The notes under the pieces: generated by a model
Told to the model about the DNA's origin: nothing
Seen by the model: the letters and a program-made list of their open reading frames with translations, nothing else
Database searches by the model: none
Shown: positions 52,216-61,500 of the stretch, piece after piece
How positions within the stretch are numbered: the first letter of the stretch is position 1
How the letters are laid out: every line of letters starts with the position of its first letter
Source: Burkholderiales bacterium Ga0077543
GTDB lineage: Bacteria; Pseudomonadota; Gammaproteobacteria; Burkholderiales; Burkholderiaceae_C
Direction of reading: 5' to 3'
DNA length: 64,000 bases
Assembly (NCBI GenBank): GCA_001464055.1
Contig: LNET01000073.1
Coordinates: 78,950 to 142,949 of the forward strand
Made by a program: the position numbers and the translations under genes

Positions 52216-52736
52216 AGACGCTGCGCGCCCGGGACGTGATCGCCCAGCTCGGCCTGGAGCCTCTGCCCACCGAAGGCACGCTGTTCAAGGCGACCTATCG
52301 CAGCGCCGACGCGGCCTGCAGCGCGATGCTGTGCCTGTACTGCGCCGACCCGCCCAGCCATTCCCTCTTCCACCGCCTGCCAGTCGACGAGGTCTGGCAT
52401 TTCCATGGCGGCGACGCGCTGCGCCTGGTGCTGCTGCATCCGGACGGGCGCAGCGAAGACCTCGTGCTGGGGTCCGACCTGCTGGCCGGTCAGCGGGTCC
52501 AGGCCGTCGTGCCTGCGGGCACCTGGCAGGGCGGGCATTGGCTGGAAGGCGGAACGCTGGGCTGGTCGCTGTTCGGTTGCACCGTGGCACCGGCGTTCGA
52601 CAGCAGCATGTTCGAAGGCGGCCTGCTCAGCGACCTGATGACGGGCTGGCCGCAGCGCGCCGCTGACATCGAACGGCTGGCGTGCCTGCCGGGGCACACC
52701 CGAATGCCCAGCTTGCCTGGCGAGCCGGTGCAGTAA
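52212..52736 (+). CDS. Cupin-family protein (DUF985 type)
   Basis: 174 aa, overlapping the oxidoreductase by ATGA. Single cupin barrel with FHRLPVDEVWHFHGGDALRLV (read in two parts), which carries His, Glu and His metal ligands, then DLLAGQRVQAVVPAGTWQGG and a GWSLFGCTVAPAF second motif. The DUF985 cupins have been linked to sugar epimerase-like folds; activity here is not known. The pairing with a sugar-type oxidoreductase suggests a joint small-molecule step. Confidence 0.85.
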   Translation: MKTLRARDVIAQLGLEPLPTEGTLFKATYRSADAACSAMLCLYCADPPSHSLFHRLPVDEVWHFHGGDALRLVLLHPDGRSEDLVLGSDLLAGQRVQAVVPAGTWQGGHWLEGGTLGWSLFGCTVAPAFDSSMFEGGLLSDLMTGWPQRAADIERLACLPGHTRMPSLPGEPVQ

Positions 52737-52755
52737 GGAGGCGGCCACCAGCGGC

Positions 52756-54081
52756 ATGCTGGTGCAGACATCGCCTTGCCACGCCGTTGTCACGCGGCTG
52801 TTGCGCAAGGCAATGACCATGCGCTGCATGAGCCTGCAAGCTACGGAGGGCATACGCGTCGACGACTTTGTGCCGCAGCGGCGTTCTCTGCGCGTGGCGG
52901 TGGTCACGGAGACCTACCCACCAGAAGTCAATGGTGTGGCTGCCACCATTTCGAGGGTCGTCGAGGGCTTGCGCCAGCGCCAGCACGAAGTGCAGCTGGT
53001 GCGGCCACGGCAGGACGCAGGCGACGCCGAACTCGAAGGCAGCGAACGTTACACTGAAGTGCTGATGCGGGGCCTGCCCATTCCACGCTACCCGCAGCTG
53101 AAGATGGGCATGCCCAGCAAGCGCGCGCTGTTGTCGCTGTGGACCCGGCGTCGGCCCGACCTGGTGCATCTGGTGACCGAAGGTCCGCTGGGCTGGTCGG
53201 CGCTTGCCGCAGCGGTGAAGCTGGGTTTGCCTGTCGTCAGCGACTTCCGCACCAACTTCCATGCCTACAGCCGCCACTATGGGGTGGCCTGGCTGCACAA
53301 CCCCATCATGGGTTACCTGCGCAAGTTCCACAACCGCACGGCGTGCACCATGGTTCCGACGGAAGCGCTGCGCGAGCAGCTTTCAGCTTCGGGCTTTCGC
53401 CGGCTTCAGGTGGTGGCACGCGGGGTGGACACTCAGCTCTTTCACCCCGGAAGGCGCAGTGCAGAGCTGCGCACGCGGTGGGGTGCCGGTCCCGGCGCCA
53501 CGGTGCTGCTGTGCGTGGGCAGGCTGGCGCCAGAGAAGAACCTGGGGGTGCTGGTCGAGACCTGGCGCGCACTGCAGGCGCGGGCGCAGCCGGCGTCGCT
53601 GAAGCTGGTGCTGGTGGGTGACGGACCGGCGCGCTCGTCTCTGGAAGCGCAATTGCCGGGAGCCGTGTTTGCGGGTCTGCAGCGAGGAGACGATCTGGCG
53701 GCGCACTACGCGTCGGCCGACGTTTTCTTCTTTCCGAGCCAGACCGAGACCTTCGGCAACGTCGTCCCCGAGGCCATGGCCAGCGGTCTGGCGGTGCTGG
53801 CCTACGACTACGCTGCGGCAGCACAGTTGATCCGCCACGGCGAAAGTGGCCTGCTGGCGCCGATCGATGGCGGACGTGGGCTGCAGCAGCTGGCAGTGAC
53901 GCTGGTTGGTGACCGCATGGCAGCGCAGGCCATGGGCCGCAGTGCCCGCACCGTGGCCGAGCGCCTGGACTGGGGGCGCATCGTTGGCCTGATCGAGGCC
54001 GAATACGAGGCCGCGATGCACGCCGCGGTTCAGGCCAATGGCGACCGCAGCACCTGGCCGAGCAAGAGCATCCGGGTTTGA
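52756..54081 (+). CDS. GT4-family glycosyltransferase
   Basis: 441 aa. Retaining GT-B enzyme: N-terminal VVTETYPPEVNGVAATISRVV, split as VVTETYPPEVNG and VAATISRVV, typical of the MgtA/SqdX-like GT4 group. C-terminal VGRLAPEKNL, LVGDGPAR, the FFFPSQTETFGNVVPEAMAS nucleotide-sugar site (20 residues) and EX7E spacing. Group members glycosylate lipids such as diacylglycerol or phosphatidylinositol. GGAGG at 52738-52742 is a bit far from ATG 52756; ATG 52813 is an alternative. Relation to the 8-14 kb lipid locus is speculative. Confidence 0.87.
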   Translation: MLVQTSPCHAVVTRLLRKAMTMRCMSLQATEGIRVDDFVPQRRSLRVAVVTETYPPEVNGVAATISRVVEGLRQRQHEVQLVRPRQDAGDAELEGSERYTEVLMRGLPIPRYPQLKMGMPSKRALLSLWTRRRPDLVHLVTEGPLGWSALAAAVKLGLPVVSDFRTNFHAYSRHYGVAWLHNPIMGYLRKFHNRTACTMVPTEALREQLSASGFRRLQVVARGVDTQLFHPGRRSAELRTRWGAGPGATVLLCVGRLAPEKNLGVLVETWRALQARAQPASLKLVLVGDGPARSSLEAQLPGAVFAGLQRGDDLAAHYASADVFFFPSQTETFGNVVPEAMASGLAVLAYDYAAAAQLIRHGESGLLAPIDGGRGLQQLAVTLVGDRMAAQAMGRSARTVAERLDWGRIVGLIEAEYEAAMHAAVQANGDRSTWPSKSIRV

Positions 54082-54090
54082 CCGCCAGTT

Positions 54091-54113
54091 GCCGCGGGCT
54101 GGCTGCCCGCGGC
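54091..54113 (+). terminator. GC hairpin after the GT4 gene
   Basis: GCCGCGGGC (54091-54099) and GCCCGCGGC (54105-54113) form a perfect 9-bp stem with a 5-nt loop, 9 bp past the GT4 stop. A strong fold but no T run, so termination is likely only partial. It separates the GT4 gene from proA. Confidence 0.5.
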
Positions 54114-54153
54114 GGCACGGCAGGCTGGCAGGGTATTTGTGACAATCCAGGGC

Positions 54154-55425
54154 ATGACCCACAACGACATCCCCGCCTACATGGCCCACGTGGGCGCTTC
54201 AGCCCGCGCCGCGGCCACCGGCATGGCGCGTGCCAGCACCGGTGCGAAGGACCAGGCCTTGCGCTCATTGGCCCAGCGCCTGCGGCAGTCCGGCCCGGCG
54301 CTGGCCGAGTCCAACGAATTCGACCTGATCGCGGCCCGGCAAGGCGGACTTGAAGGGCCCATGCTTGACCGGCTGCAGCTCAGCCCCGCGGCGATTTCCA
54401 CCGTCGCCGAAGGCTGCGAGCAGATTGCCGCGATGCCCGACCCGGTGGGTGAGATCACGGGTGTGAAGCGCCGGCCCAGTGGCATCAGCGTCGGCCAGAT
54501 GCGCGTGCCCCTGGGGGTGTTCGGAATGATCTATGAGAGCCGGCCGAACGTCACCATCGAAGCCGCTTCGCTGGCCATCAAGAGCGGCAATGCCTGTGTG
54601 CTGCGCGGCGGCAGCGAGGCCTTGCATTCCAACCTGGCGTTGTGGCGTCTGGTCCAGGCCGCCCTGGTCGACGCAGGTCTGCCGCCCGAAGCCGTGCAGC
54701 TGGTCGAGACCACCGATCGCGCTGCCGTCGTCCATCTGATTACCATGCCGCAGTACGTGGACGTGATCATCCCGCGCGGGGGCAAGGGCCTGATCGAGCG
54801 CATCAGCACCGAGGCGCGGGTACCCGTGATCAAGCACCTGGACGGCAACTGCCACGTTTATGTGGATGAACAGGTCGACCTCGATCTGGCCCTGCGCGTC
54901 ACGACGCAGAAGTACAGCCCCTGCAATACCGCGGAGTCGCTGCTGGTTCACGCCGCGCAGGGCGCGGCCTTCCTGCCGCGCATCGGCACGCTGTTCGCGG
55001 CGAAGGGCGTGGAGATGCGCTGCTGTCCGGCCAGTGCCGCGCTGCTGCACGCAGTGCCCGGCGCCCGCGTGCTGCCCGCCAGCGAGGCCGACTGGTCCGA
55101 GGAGTACCTCGCACCCGTCATCAGCATCAGGCAGGTGGACAGCCTGGACGAGGCCATCGCGCACATCAACCGCTATGGCTCGCACCACACCGACGCCATC
55201 CTCACCACCCTGCATGCCCACGCCATGCGGTTCCTGCGCGAAGTGGACTCGGCCAGCGTCATGGTCAATGCCAGCACGCGCTTCGCCGACGGCTTCGAGT
55301 ACGGGCTGGGCGCGGAAATCGGCATCAGCACCGACAAGTTCCACGCCCGCGGACCGGTGGGGCTGGAGGGGCTGACTTCGCTGAAGTGGGTGGTGCTGGG
55401 CCAGGGCGAAGTGCGTGGAGGCTGA
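54154..55425 (+). CDS. proA: Gamma-glutamyl phosphate reductase
   Basis: 423 aa. ProA reduces gamma-glutamyl phosphate to the semialdehyde in proline synthesis. Motifs: [50 protein letters not shown] and catalytic Cys in [17 protein letters not shown] 54154 gives [10 protein letters not shown]; a GTG 15 bp upstream is possible. proB is not adjacent, and the link to holA seen in many relatives is broken. Confidence 0.96.
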   Translation: MTHNDIPAYMAHVGASARAAATGMARASTGAKDQALRSLAQRLRQSGPALAESNEFDLIAARQGGLEGPMLDRLQLSPAAISTVAEGCEQIAAMPDPVGEITGVKRRPSGISVGQMRVPLGVFGMIYESRPNVTIEAASLAIKSGNACVLRGGSEALHSNLALWRLVQAALVDAGLPPEAVQLVETTDRAAVVHLITMPQYVDVIIPRGGKGLIERISTEARVPVIKHLDGNCHVYVDEQVDLDLALRVTTQKYSPCNTAESLLVHAAQGAAFLPRIGTLFAAKGVEMRCCPASAALLHAVPGARVLPASEADWSEEYLAPVISIRQVDSLDEAIAHINRYGSHHTDAILTTLHAHAMRFLREVDSASVMVNASTRFADGFEYGLGAEIGISTDKFHARGPVGLEGLTSLKWVVLGQGEVRGG

Positions 55426-55505
55426 GATGAAGCCCGAGCGCTCGGCTCGTTCGCGGCTTCCCGGGAGCACGCTCGGCCTCCCCGGAACGGCCGGAGATTG
55501 CTGAA

Positions 55506-56078
55506 ATGGAACTGCCGCAGATGTCGGCCGCGCAGGGGGCCGTGCTGGCGCTGGCGGCCATCATCGTTTTCTGGATGGTGGGTGCCTACAACAGGCTGGT
55601 GGCGCTGCGCAATGCCATCGGTGCGGCCTGGCAGCAGATCGACACGGCGCTGAACCATCGATCTGTGGTGCTGCCGCCTCTGCTGGCGGCCCTGCGCGAG
55701 CCGCTGGCTGGCGAGCTGGGCGCGCTGGAGGCCTTGCAGGCGGCGCAGGCGCACGCTGTGCAAGCCGCACGCGCGCTGGCCGCGCGGCCGGTGGCGGTGG
55801 AAACGGCGGCCAGCTGGGTTCAATCGGAAGGGGCGATGGCTTCCCGCACCAGCCGCGTGCTCGCCTTGCTGGACCAGCAGCCTGGCGTGCGCGACAGTCC
55901 GGCGGTGGCCGCGCTGCTACAGGCCTGGCAGCAGGCCGAGGCCGAGCTGGGCTTTGCGCGGCGACTGTTCGACGCTGCAGCCCAGTCCTACAACCATGCG
56001 GTGCGGCAGTTGCCGACCCGCTGGCTGGTACGCATCTACGGATTCGGGCCTGCAGGCTTGCTCGGCGGGGGCGCCTGA
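55506..56078 (+). CDS. LemA-family membrane protein
   Basis: 190 aa. One N-terminal helix (AVLALAAIIVFWMVGAYN) exposes a short N-terminus, then the LemA hallmark YNRLVALRNAIGAAWQQID and a coiled helical bundle with a late ARRLFDAAAQSYNHAVRQLP segment. LemA proteins have no agreed function; membrane stress or metalloprotease partnership has been suggested. Neither HtpX nor TPM-domain partners are next to it here. Convergent with ruvA (4-bp gap). Confidence 0.85.
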   Translation: MELPQMSAAQGAVLALAAIIVFWMVGAYNRLVALRNAIGAAWQQIDTALNHRSVVLPPLLAALREPLAGELGALEALQAAQAHAVQAARALAARPVAVETAASWVQSEGAMASRTSRVLALLDQQPGVRDSPAVAALLQAWQQAEAELGFARRLFDAAAQSYNHAVRQLPTRWLVRIYGFGPAGLLGGGA

Positions 56079-56082
56079 GGCT

Positions 56083-56658
56083 TCAGCGGTTCAGAGCCTT
56101 CAGCGCCAGCTTGATGCCGTCGCTGACGCCCACGTCGACCGGCAGTGCTTTCACGGCGGCCTGTGCATCTCGGTCGTTATAGCCCAAGGCCTGCAATGCC
56201 TGGGCAATGTCCGCCTGATTGTCAGTGGCTGGCGTTCCAGCCGGCAGGGCGAGGTCGGGGACGAGTTTGCCTTTCAGCTCCAGCAGGAGCCGTTCGGCGG
56301 TCTTCTTGCCGATGCCGGGCACTTTCACCAGGCGCGCGCTGTCTTGGCGGCTGACGGCCTGCGAGAGCTCGGACACGCTCAGGCCTGAAAGGATGGCCAG
56401 CGCCGTGCGCGGACCGACGCCGCTGATCTTCACCACTTCGCGGAAGGTGGCGCGTTCCTCGGTGGTTAAAAATCCGAACAGCACCTGCGCGTCTTCGCGC
56501 ACGACGAAATGCGTCAGCAGCACCACCGGTTGACCTGGGGCGGGCAGGTTGTAGAACGTGCTCATCGGCACATCGAGCTCGTAGCCGACCCCGCCAACGT
56601 CGACCAGCAAGTGTGGCGGGTGCTTGGCGAGCAACGTACCCGAAAGACGGCCAATCAT
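56083..56658 (-). CDS. ruvA: Holliday junction helicase subunit RuvA
   Basis: 191 aa, the junction-binding tetramer subunit that works with RuvB. Start [22 protein letters not shown]-fold [20 protein letters not shown], helix-hairpin-helix motifs ([15 protein letters not shown] and [16 protein letters not shown]) and the small C-terminal domain III after a linker. Full length. ruvB and ruvC are not in the window. Confidence 0.96.
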   Translation of the reverse strand: MIGRLSGTLLAKHPPHLLVDVGGVGYELDVPMSTFYNLPAPGQPVVLLTHFVVREDAQVLFGFLTTEERATFREVVKISGVGPRTALAILSGLSVSELSQAVSRQDSARLVKVPGIGKKTAERLLLELKGKLVPDLALPAGTPATDNQADIAQALQALGYNDRDAQAAVKALPVDVGVSDGIKLALKALNR

Positions 56659-56750
56659 GCGCGCTGGCGTCTTGCGACGACCGGGGTGCAGCTTGTCAGC
56701 AGGGTAGGGTGGCGCGCAAGATCGGCGACCTGGGACAAAAGGAACGACAC

Positions 56751-57434
56751 ATGCATCGACGAGAGTTTACGCAAGGCGCCTGGGTTCTCGCGGTCGCAGG
56801 GCTGTGGTGGCCCGCTGGCGCGCAGGCCGCGGTTCGCGAGTCCGATGCGGCACAGGGTGTTCGTGCCGCGCTGGAGCGCGGCGCCAGCGCCGCGGTCGCG
56901 CTGCTGGGCCGAACCGACGGTTTCCTGGCCAACGACAAGGTACGCATCGGCTTGCCCGGCGGGCTTGAGAAGGCGGCGAAGTTGTTGCGCGCCACTGGCC
57001 AGGGTCGCCGGGTCGATGAACTGGTCACCGCCATGAACCGTGCGGCCGAGAATGCCGTCTCGCAGGCCCGACCGCTGCTGGTGGCCGCGGTCAGGTCGCT
57101 GAGTGTCGAGGACGCATTGCGCATCGTGCAGGGCGGGGAGACCTCGGTCACCGAGTTTTTCAGTGCCAAGACACGTGAACCGCTGGGCAAGCAGTTCCTG
57201 CCGGTGGTGACGCAGGCCACCGCCAAGGTGGGCCTGGCCGATCGTTACAACGCCGTCGCTGGCCAGGCGGCGGGGCTCGGGCTGGTGAAGGGCGAGGACG
57301 CCAACATCCAGCAGTTCGTCACCCGCCGCGCCCTGGACGGCCTGTTCACGATGATCGGCGAAGAAGAAAAAAAGATCCGCGCCGACCCGATGGCCACTGG
57401 CAGCGCCATCCTGAAGAAGGTGTTCGGGCGCTGA
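56751..57434 (+). CDS. DUF4197-family secreted protein
   Basis: 227 aa. ATG 56751 with AAAGGAA about 9 nt upstream; the frame is open further but this start gives a signal peptide ([24 protein letters not shown]) beginning with a twin-Arg. The mature part is the DUF4197 domain: [36 protein letters not shown] and the C-terminal [17 protein letters not shown]. Periplasmic; function unknown. Two charged residues after RR are not a full Tat motif. Confidence 0.85.
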   Translation: MHRREFTQGAWVLAVAGLWWPAGAQAAVRESDAAQGVRAALERGASAAVALLGRTDGFLANDKVRIGLPGGLEKAAKLLRATGQGRRVDELVTAMNRAAENAVSQARPLLVAAVRSLSVEDALRIVQGGETSVTEFFSAKTREPLGKQFLPVVTQATAKVGLADRYNAVAGQAAGLGLVKGEDANIQQFVTRRALDGLFTMIGEEEKKIRADPMATGSAILKKVFGR

Positions 57435-57435
57435 G

Positions 57436-58590
57436 CTATTGCTGCGCGACGCTCTCGCTGCGCGCCAGTTCGAACATCATGGCCGCGGGAAGCGACTCCA
57501 GCAGCGCGTCGCGCCCGACGCTGGCGAACTGGTGGCTGCCCAGGTTGAGCACCTCGAAGGCCTTGCCGTGTTCGGCGATTTGCACGAAGGCCATCGTCGG
57601 AACCTCGGTCAGCATGTCGGCGCGCAGCTTCTCGAAACGTTCACCTGCGAGCGCAGCCTCGTAGACCACGGCGTGCGGCAGGCCGTCCCTGCAGAACTCG
57701 ACAGCCTCGTCGACCGAGTTGACGAAGTCGATCATCAGGCCCATGGGCCGCAGGGCGTCGCGCACGAGACCGCGCACCTCGCGCCTGCTGGCCACCACCA
57801 GGGCATGGCGGCCTGCCAACGGCTGTGAGTTGTGGGCGTGCTGGCTGGGGTCGTCGAGTTCGCTGGTGGACAAGCCGTCGATTCGCGGCACCACGGTTTC
57901 AGGAAACTCCAGCGTCAGCGTCGTCCGATTGGCGGTGTCGTGGCGATAGATGGTCAGCTCCAGCGCCACCGCAATCTGCTGCAGCAGGCACCAGGACATG
58001 GTTTCCAGCAAGGAAACGTCGCTTTCGAGCCAGGCGGTATCGCCGGCCGTGCGGCTGTCTGCCTGGCGGTGGCTGAAGGCGCAGGTCAGGCGCGCTTGTG
58101 CTGGCCAGGGCTTGATGTCGAGTTTCAGGTCGATCCGCGAGACGGCATGTTCCAGGGCCCAGTCGAACAGGCTTTGCAGCAGCGAGAACGTCAGCGTGGC
58201 GTCGTTCATCACCTCGGCCTGGGCGAAGAACTGGCGAACTTCGGCGCCACGCGCTTCGAATTCGCGGCGACGCTGCCGCAGTGCCTCCAGCAGCAACCCG
58301 GTCAGGTCCAGACGCTCGCGTGCCACCTGGACCCGACCTGAAGCAAACCGGCTGACCTGCTGGCCCATGATGCCGGCGCGACGGGCATGGTCGACCTCTT
58401 CGCGCAGCGCTTTCAGGCTGGCACGGTCGATGCGCCCGGTCGCGGCAAGCGCATTCACGCGCTCTATGGCCGCGGACAGCGTGCGCGCGACCTCGCAACC
58501 CAGTTGCGCCAGCAGGACGTGCGGGTCCGGCGGCTGGCTGGGCCGCTGCGCGGGGGTGACTTGGTCGCGGACCAGTTCAGACATTTCCAT
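57436..58590 (-). CDS. Degenerate histidine-kinase/receiver-like signalling protein
   Basis: 384 aa, soluble. Residues ~25-75 are helical like a HisKA dimer but lack a recognisable H-box. Residues ~110-235 have an ATPase-like pattern with LLQSLFDWALEHA where the N-box (LxxNLxxNA) should be, so the key Asn is gone, and no G1/G2 loops. Residues ~260-375 look like a receiver fold (RHALVVASRREVRGLVRDAL) with Glu in PHAVVYEAAL at the usual Asp position. It may be a pseudo-kinase scaffold or anti-sensor. Convergent with DUF4197. ATG 58584 is an alternative start. Confidence 0.7.
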   Translation of the reverse strand: MEMSELVRDQVTPAQRPSQPPDPHVLLAQLGCEVARTLSAAIERVNALAATGRIDRASLKALREEVDHARRAGIMGQQVSRFASGRVQVARERLDLTGLLLEALRQRRREFEARGAEVRQFFAQAEVMNDATLTFSLLQSLFDWALEHAVSRIDLKLDIKPWPAQARLTCAFSHRQADSRTAGDTAWLESDVSLLETMSWCLLQQIAVALELTIYRHDTANRTTLTLEFPETVVPRIDGLSTSELDDPSQHAHNSQPLAGRHALVVASRREVRGLVRDALRPMGLMIDFVNSVDEAVEFCRDGLPHAVVYEAALAGERFEKLRADMLTEVPTMAFVQIAEHGKAFEVLNLGSHQFASVGRDALLESLPAAMMFELARSESVAQQ

Positions 58591-58841
58591 TTGCTTGTGC
58601 TCCGAACCCGTCGGCCGAACCTGGTCGGAACGAGGGCGTCATGCGATCTTCGCGGGCGTTCCTCAAGGACTTCTCGTGGACACTTCCAGACACAGGAGGT
58701 TCACTGCTGTAACGCTTCATCGCTACCCCACGACTGGGGGGCCGTTGGGTCCCGCCCAGGGCGATCTCGCACAATTCATCACGCCGCGACCTTATCCACC
58801 CCGCAAGCTGGGGGGGCTTGCAGATGTCCAAGCGGGCCGGA
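58591..58841. other. Intergenic gap between the CoA-transferase and the kinase-like gene
   Basis: 251 bp holding no credible gene. It contains the kinase-like gene promoter region and C- and G-rich patches (around 58729-58756 and 58797-58817). I see no clear hexamers, dyad or RNA gene in it. Confidence 0.5.
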
Positions 58842-60116
58842 TCAGCCGATCACGCCCCGCGCGCGCAATTCGTCGATCCGAGCGTCTTCCAGCCCCAGTT
58901 CCGTCAGGACCTCGCTTGTATGCTCGCCCAGCAAAGGGGGATGACGGCGCAACTGCGTGGGCGTTGCGGACAACTTCATCGGACTGGACACCAGTTCCAG
59001 AGAGTCGCAGTAGGGATGCGGGACCCGCTGTGTCATGCCGCGTGCCTGAACCTGCGGGTCCTGGAAGACATCATCAAGATCGTTGATGGGTCCGCAAGGG
59101 ACCTTTGCCGCATCCAGTGCGGCCAGCCAGTCTGCACGGGTGCGCATCAGCAGGCGCTCTGCCAGCATCGGCACCAGCAGGCTGCGGTGGCGCACTCGGG
59201 CAGCGTTGCTCGCGAAGCGCTTGTCGTCGGCCAGTTCCGGGCAGCCGGCCACCTGGCAGAACCGCTGGTACTGCGCGTCGTTTCCCACTGCCAGGATGAG
59301 GTGGCCGTCGGCCACGGCAAAGACCTGGTAGGGAACGATGTTCTGGTGAGCGTTGCCCGCGCGCCGCGGCGCTTGGCGCGTTACCAGGTAGTTGGCCCCC
59401 AGGTTGGCCAACATCGCAACCTGGGTGTCGAGCAAGGCCATGTCGATGACCTGCCCATGGCCAGTCGCGTCACGATGACGCAGTGCGGCCAGGATGGCCA
59501 CAGTGGCATACATGCCGGTGAACAAGTCGGCAACAGCCACGCCCACCTTCTGCGGACCGCCTCCAGGGAGGTCGTCGCGCTCGCCTGTGACGCTCATCAG
59601 TCCGCCGAGCCCTTGCACGGCGTAGTCGTATCCTGCCCGATCCGCATAGGGTCCGCTCTGGCCGTAGCCAGTGATGGAGCAGGCCACCAGGCGCGGATTG
59701 CGCTGGCGCAGGCTGTCTGCGTCCAGGCCATAACGGGCCATGTCGCCCACTTTGAAGTTCTCGACCATCACGTCGCTGCGCTCGGCAAGTGCGAGCACGA
59801 GGGCCTGGCCGTCCTTTTGTGCGATGTCGATGGCCACGCTGCGCTTGTTGCGATTGGCGCCCAGGAAGTAGGCTGATTCCTGGCTGTCGCTGCCGTCACG
59901 GTGTTTCAAAAACGGTGGCCCCCAGGCGCGGGTGTCGTCGCCACCTGGATGCCCGGCACCTGCCGGGCGTTCGATCTTGATGACCTCGGCGCCCAGGTCC
60001 GCAAGCGTTTGCGTGCACCAAGGGCCTGCGAGCACGCGGGACAGGTCAAGCACACGTATCCCGGTCAGGGCGCCCGCGGGAACGGGGGCTGGCGAACGGG
60101 TGGAATTCGAGCTCAT
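58842..60116 (-). CDS. CaiB/BaiF-family CoA-transferase
   Basis: 424 aa class III CoA-transferase. GIRVLDLSRVLAGPWCTQTLADLGAEVIKIE is the family start (read GIRVLDLSRVLAGP and WCTQTLADLGAEVIKIE), then VAIDIAQKDG, YDYAVQGLGGLMSVTG with the catalytic Asp, and GQVIDMALLD. These move CoA between acids such as formyl, succinyl or carnitine; donor and acceptor cannot be named. The start at 60116 fits the family length. Divergent from a small lipoprotein with a 38-bp gap. Confidence 0.92.
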   Translation of the reverse strand: MSSNSTRSPAPVPAGALTGIRVLDLSRVLAGPWCTQTLADLGAEVIKIERPAGAGHPGGDDTRAWGPPFLKHRDGSDSQESAYFLGANRNKRSVAIDIAQKDGQALVLALAERSDVMVENFKVGDMARYGLDADSLRQRNPRLVACSITGYGQSGPYADRAGYDYAVQGLGGLMSVTGERDDLPGGGPQKVGVAVADLFTGMYATVAILAALRHRDATGHGQVIDMALLDTQVAMLANLGANYLVTRQAPRRAGNAHQNIVPYQVFAVADGHLILAVGNDAQYQRFCQVAGCPELADDKRFASNAARVRHRSLLVPMLAERLLMRTRADWLAALDAAKVPCGPINDLDDVFQDPQVQARGMTQRVPHPYCDSLELVSSPMKLSATPTQLRRHPPLLGEHTSEVLTELGLEDARIDELRARGVIG

Positions 60117-60154
60117 CCAAGGATTCTGCTGCAGTCGCGGAATAATCCGACTGG

Positions 60155-60709
60155 ATGAACTTGACCCAGACCGGCTGCGCTCGTTTTTCTTGGGTTCGCC
60201 GGTTGGCATGCTGCGCAGCGTTTGGGCTGGCTGGGTGCTATCCCGCACTGGATTGGCGCGACTGGCGCCCGCCGGGCAGCGGAATCATGTTGACTCTGCC
60301 CTGCAAACCCGTCCCGCAGACACGGACGGTGCAGCTTGCAGGGCAGGCTGTGCGCCTGTCCCTGCACGCCTGCAGTGCGGCAGGCCAGACCTGGGGCCTG
60401 GCTTACGGCGACATTGGCGACCCGGCGAAGATTGGGCTGGCGCTGTCGGAGTTGCGTGAAAGCGCCGCAGCGAACGTGGCGGCCACATCGCGAATCCAGC
60501 TGCCTGCGCTGCTGGTGCCTGGAGCGACACCGCACGCACAGAGCGGGCGGTGGGCGCTGGTGGGTCGCCTGCCAGACGGCTTGGCAATTCAGGAGGAGGT
60601 GGCCGTCTTCGCGAGAGGCACCGTCGTGTTCCAGGCCACGGTTCTGGGCGAAACACTGCAGGCTGAGGCCGTGGCGACTTTCTTCGAATCTCTACGCGCA
60701 CCACCTTGA
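60155..60709 (+). CDS. Small putative lipoprotein
   Basis: 184 aa. The hydrophobic N-terminus ends AAFGLAGC, a good lipobox, so it is probably membrane anchored. The mature domain has LPCKPVPQTRTVQLAGQAVRLSLHAC, read as LPCKPVPQTR and TVQLAGQAVRLSLHAC, a cysteine pair that could bond. It resembles uncharacterised envelope proteins of betaproteobacteria; I do not recognise a function. It lies alone between the CoA-transferase and the PTS genes. Confidence 0.75.
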   Translation: MNLTQTGCARFSWVRRLACCAAFGLAGCYPALDWRDWRPPGSGIMLTLPCKPVPQTRTVQLAGQAVRLSLHACSAAGQTWGLAYGDIGDPAKIGLALSELRESAAANVAATSRIQLPALLVPGATPHAQSGRWALVGRLPDGLAIQEEVAVFARGTVVFQATVLGETLQAEAVATFFESLRAPP

Positions 60710-60767
60710 GCCAGGGTGGGCGCATGACAGCGGTGTGGCCGGAACCTGACCATAATGCGCGTCGCCC

Positions 60768-61223
60768 ATGGTCTCCGTACTCATCGTCGCCCATACACCG
60801 CTGGCCACCGCTTTGCGCCTTGCCGCGGAGCATGTCTATGCCGAGCGTTGCCGAAACGTAGGCTGCGTGGATGTCGCCTCGGGCACCACCCTGGAAGATG
60901 CAACCGCGCAGATCAGTGCTGCGATGTCCGCCCTTGGCCATGGCCCAGTATTGATTCTGGTCGACGCCTTTGGCGCCACGCCGTGCAACGCCGCGCTGGC
61001 TGCGGCAGACGCTCACGCAGAACCAGCCCGCGTCGTGGCCGGTGTGAACGTCCCCATGCTCTGGCGCACGCTTTGCTATGCGGATGTCGCTATCGAGGAT
61101 CTGGTGACGCGAGCCATAGCGGGTGCCACACACGGTGTGATGCAGGTGTCGATCCCGCGTCGCCAGAACCAGCCTGTACCACCCTTGCCGAATGATCAAG
61201 CAGCCCATCAGCATCAGCAATAA
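60768..61223 (+). CDS. PTS EIIA component, mannose/fructose class
   Basis: 151 aa. VSVLIVAHTPLATAL places the phosphorylated His at residue 9 as in EIIA-Man; the GLI-type loop LILVDAFGATPCNAA replaces the usual GGSP motif. No sugar permease (EIIBC) is near, so this is likely a regulatory phosphorelay, as in other betaproteobacteria. The 3' end overlaps ptsH by 32 bp. Start ATG 60768. Confidence 0.9.
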   Translation: MVSVLIVAHTPLATALRLAAEHVYAERCRNVGCVDVASGTTLEDATAQISAAMSALGHGPVLILVDAFGATPCNAALAAADAHAEPARVVAGVNVPMLWRTLCYADVAIEDLVTRAIAGATHGVMQVSIPRRQNQPVPPLPNDQAAHQHQQ

Positions 61224-61461
61224 GCTCGGGCTGCATGCTCGGGCCTCAGCCAAGCTCACGAAGCTGGCGGGTGGTTTCAAGAGCGAAATCCACCTGATCC
61301 GGAATGCCAGGCGCGTCAACGCAAAGAGCATCATGGGCGTGATGATGCTGGCAGCCGGGATGGGATGCGAAATCGAAATCGAGGCTGACGGCCCGGACGA
61401 GATCGAAGCCGTTGCAGCGATCCGAGCGCTGATCGATTCCAAGTTTGGCGAAGGCGAGTAG
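61192..61461 (+). CDS. ptsH: Phosphocarrier protein HPr
   Basis: 89 aa HPr. His15 in GLHARASA receives phosphate from Enzyme I; Ser46 in NAKSIMGVM matches the regulatory serine. It passes phosphate to the EIIA encoded just upstream and possibly to other regulators. No HPr kinase gene is in the window. Begins inside the EIIA 3' end and precedes ptsI by 39 bp. Confidence 0.96.
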   Translation: MIKQPISISNKLGLHARASAKLTKLAGGFKSEIHLIRNARRVNAKSIMGVMMLAAGMGCEIEIEADGPDEIEAVAAIRALIDSKFGEGE

Positions 61462-61500
61462 CGGGGATCGTCTGGCGAAGCGCTGCGCTACATTCGGCGC

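Noticed and set aside
58577..58831. 84-residue minus-strand frame before the kinase-like gene
   Set aside because: No start site or motif; it covers the likely promoter region.
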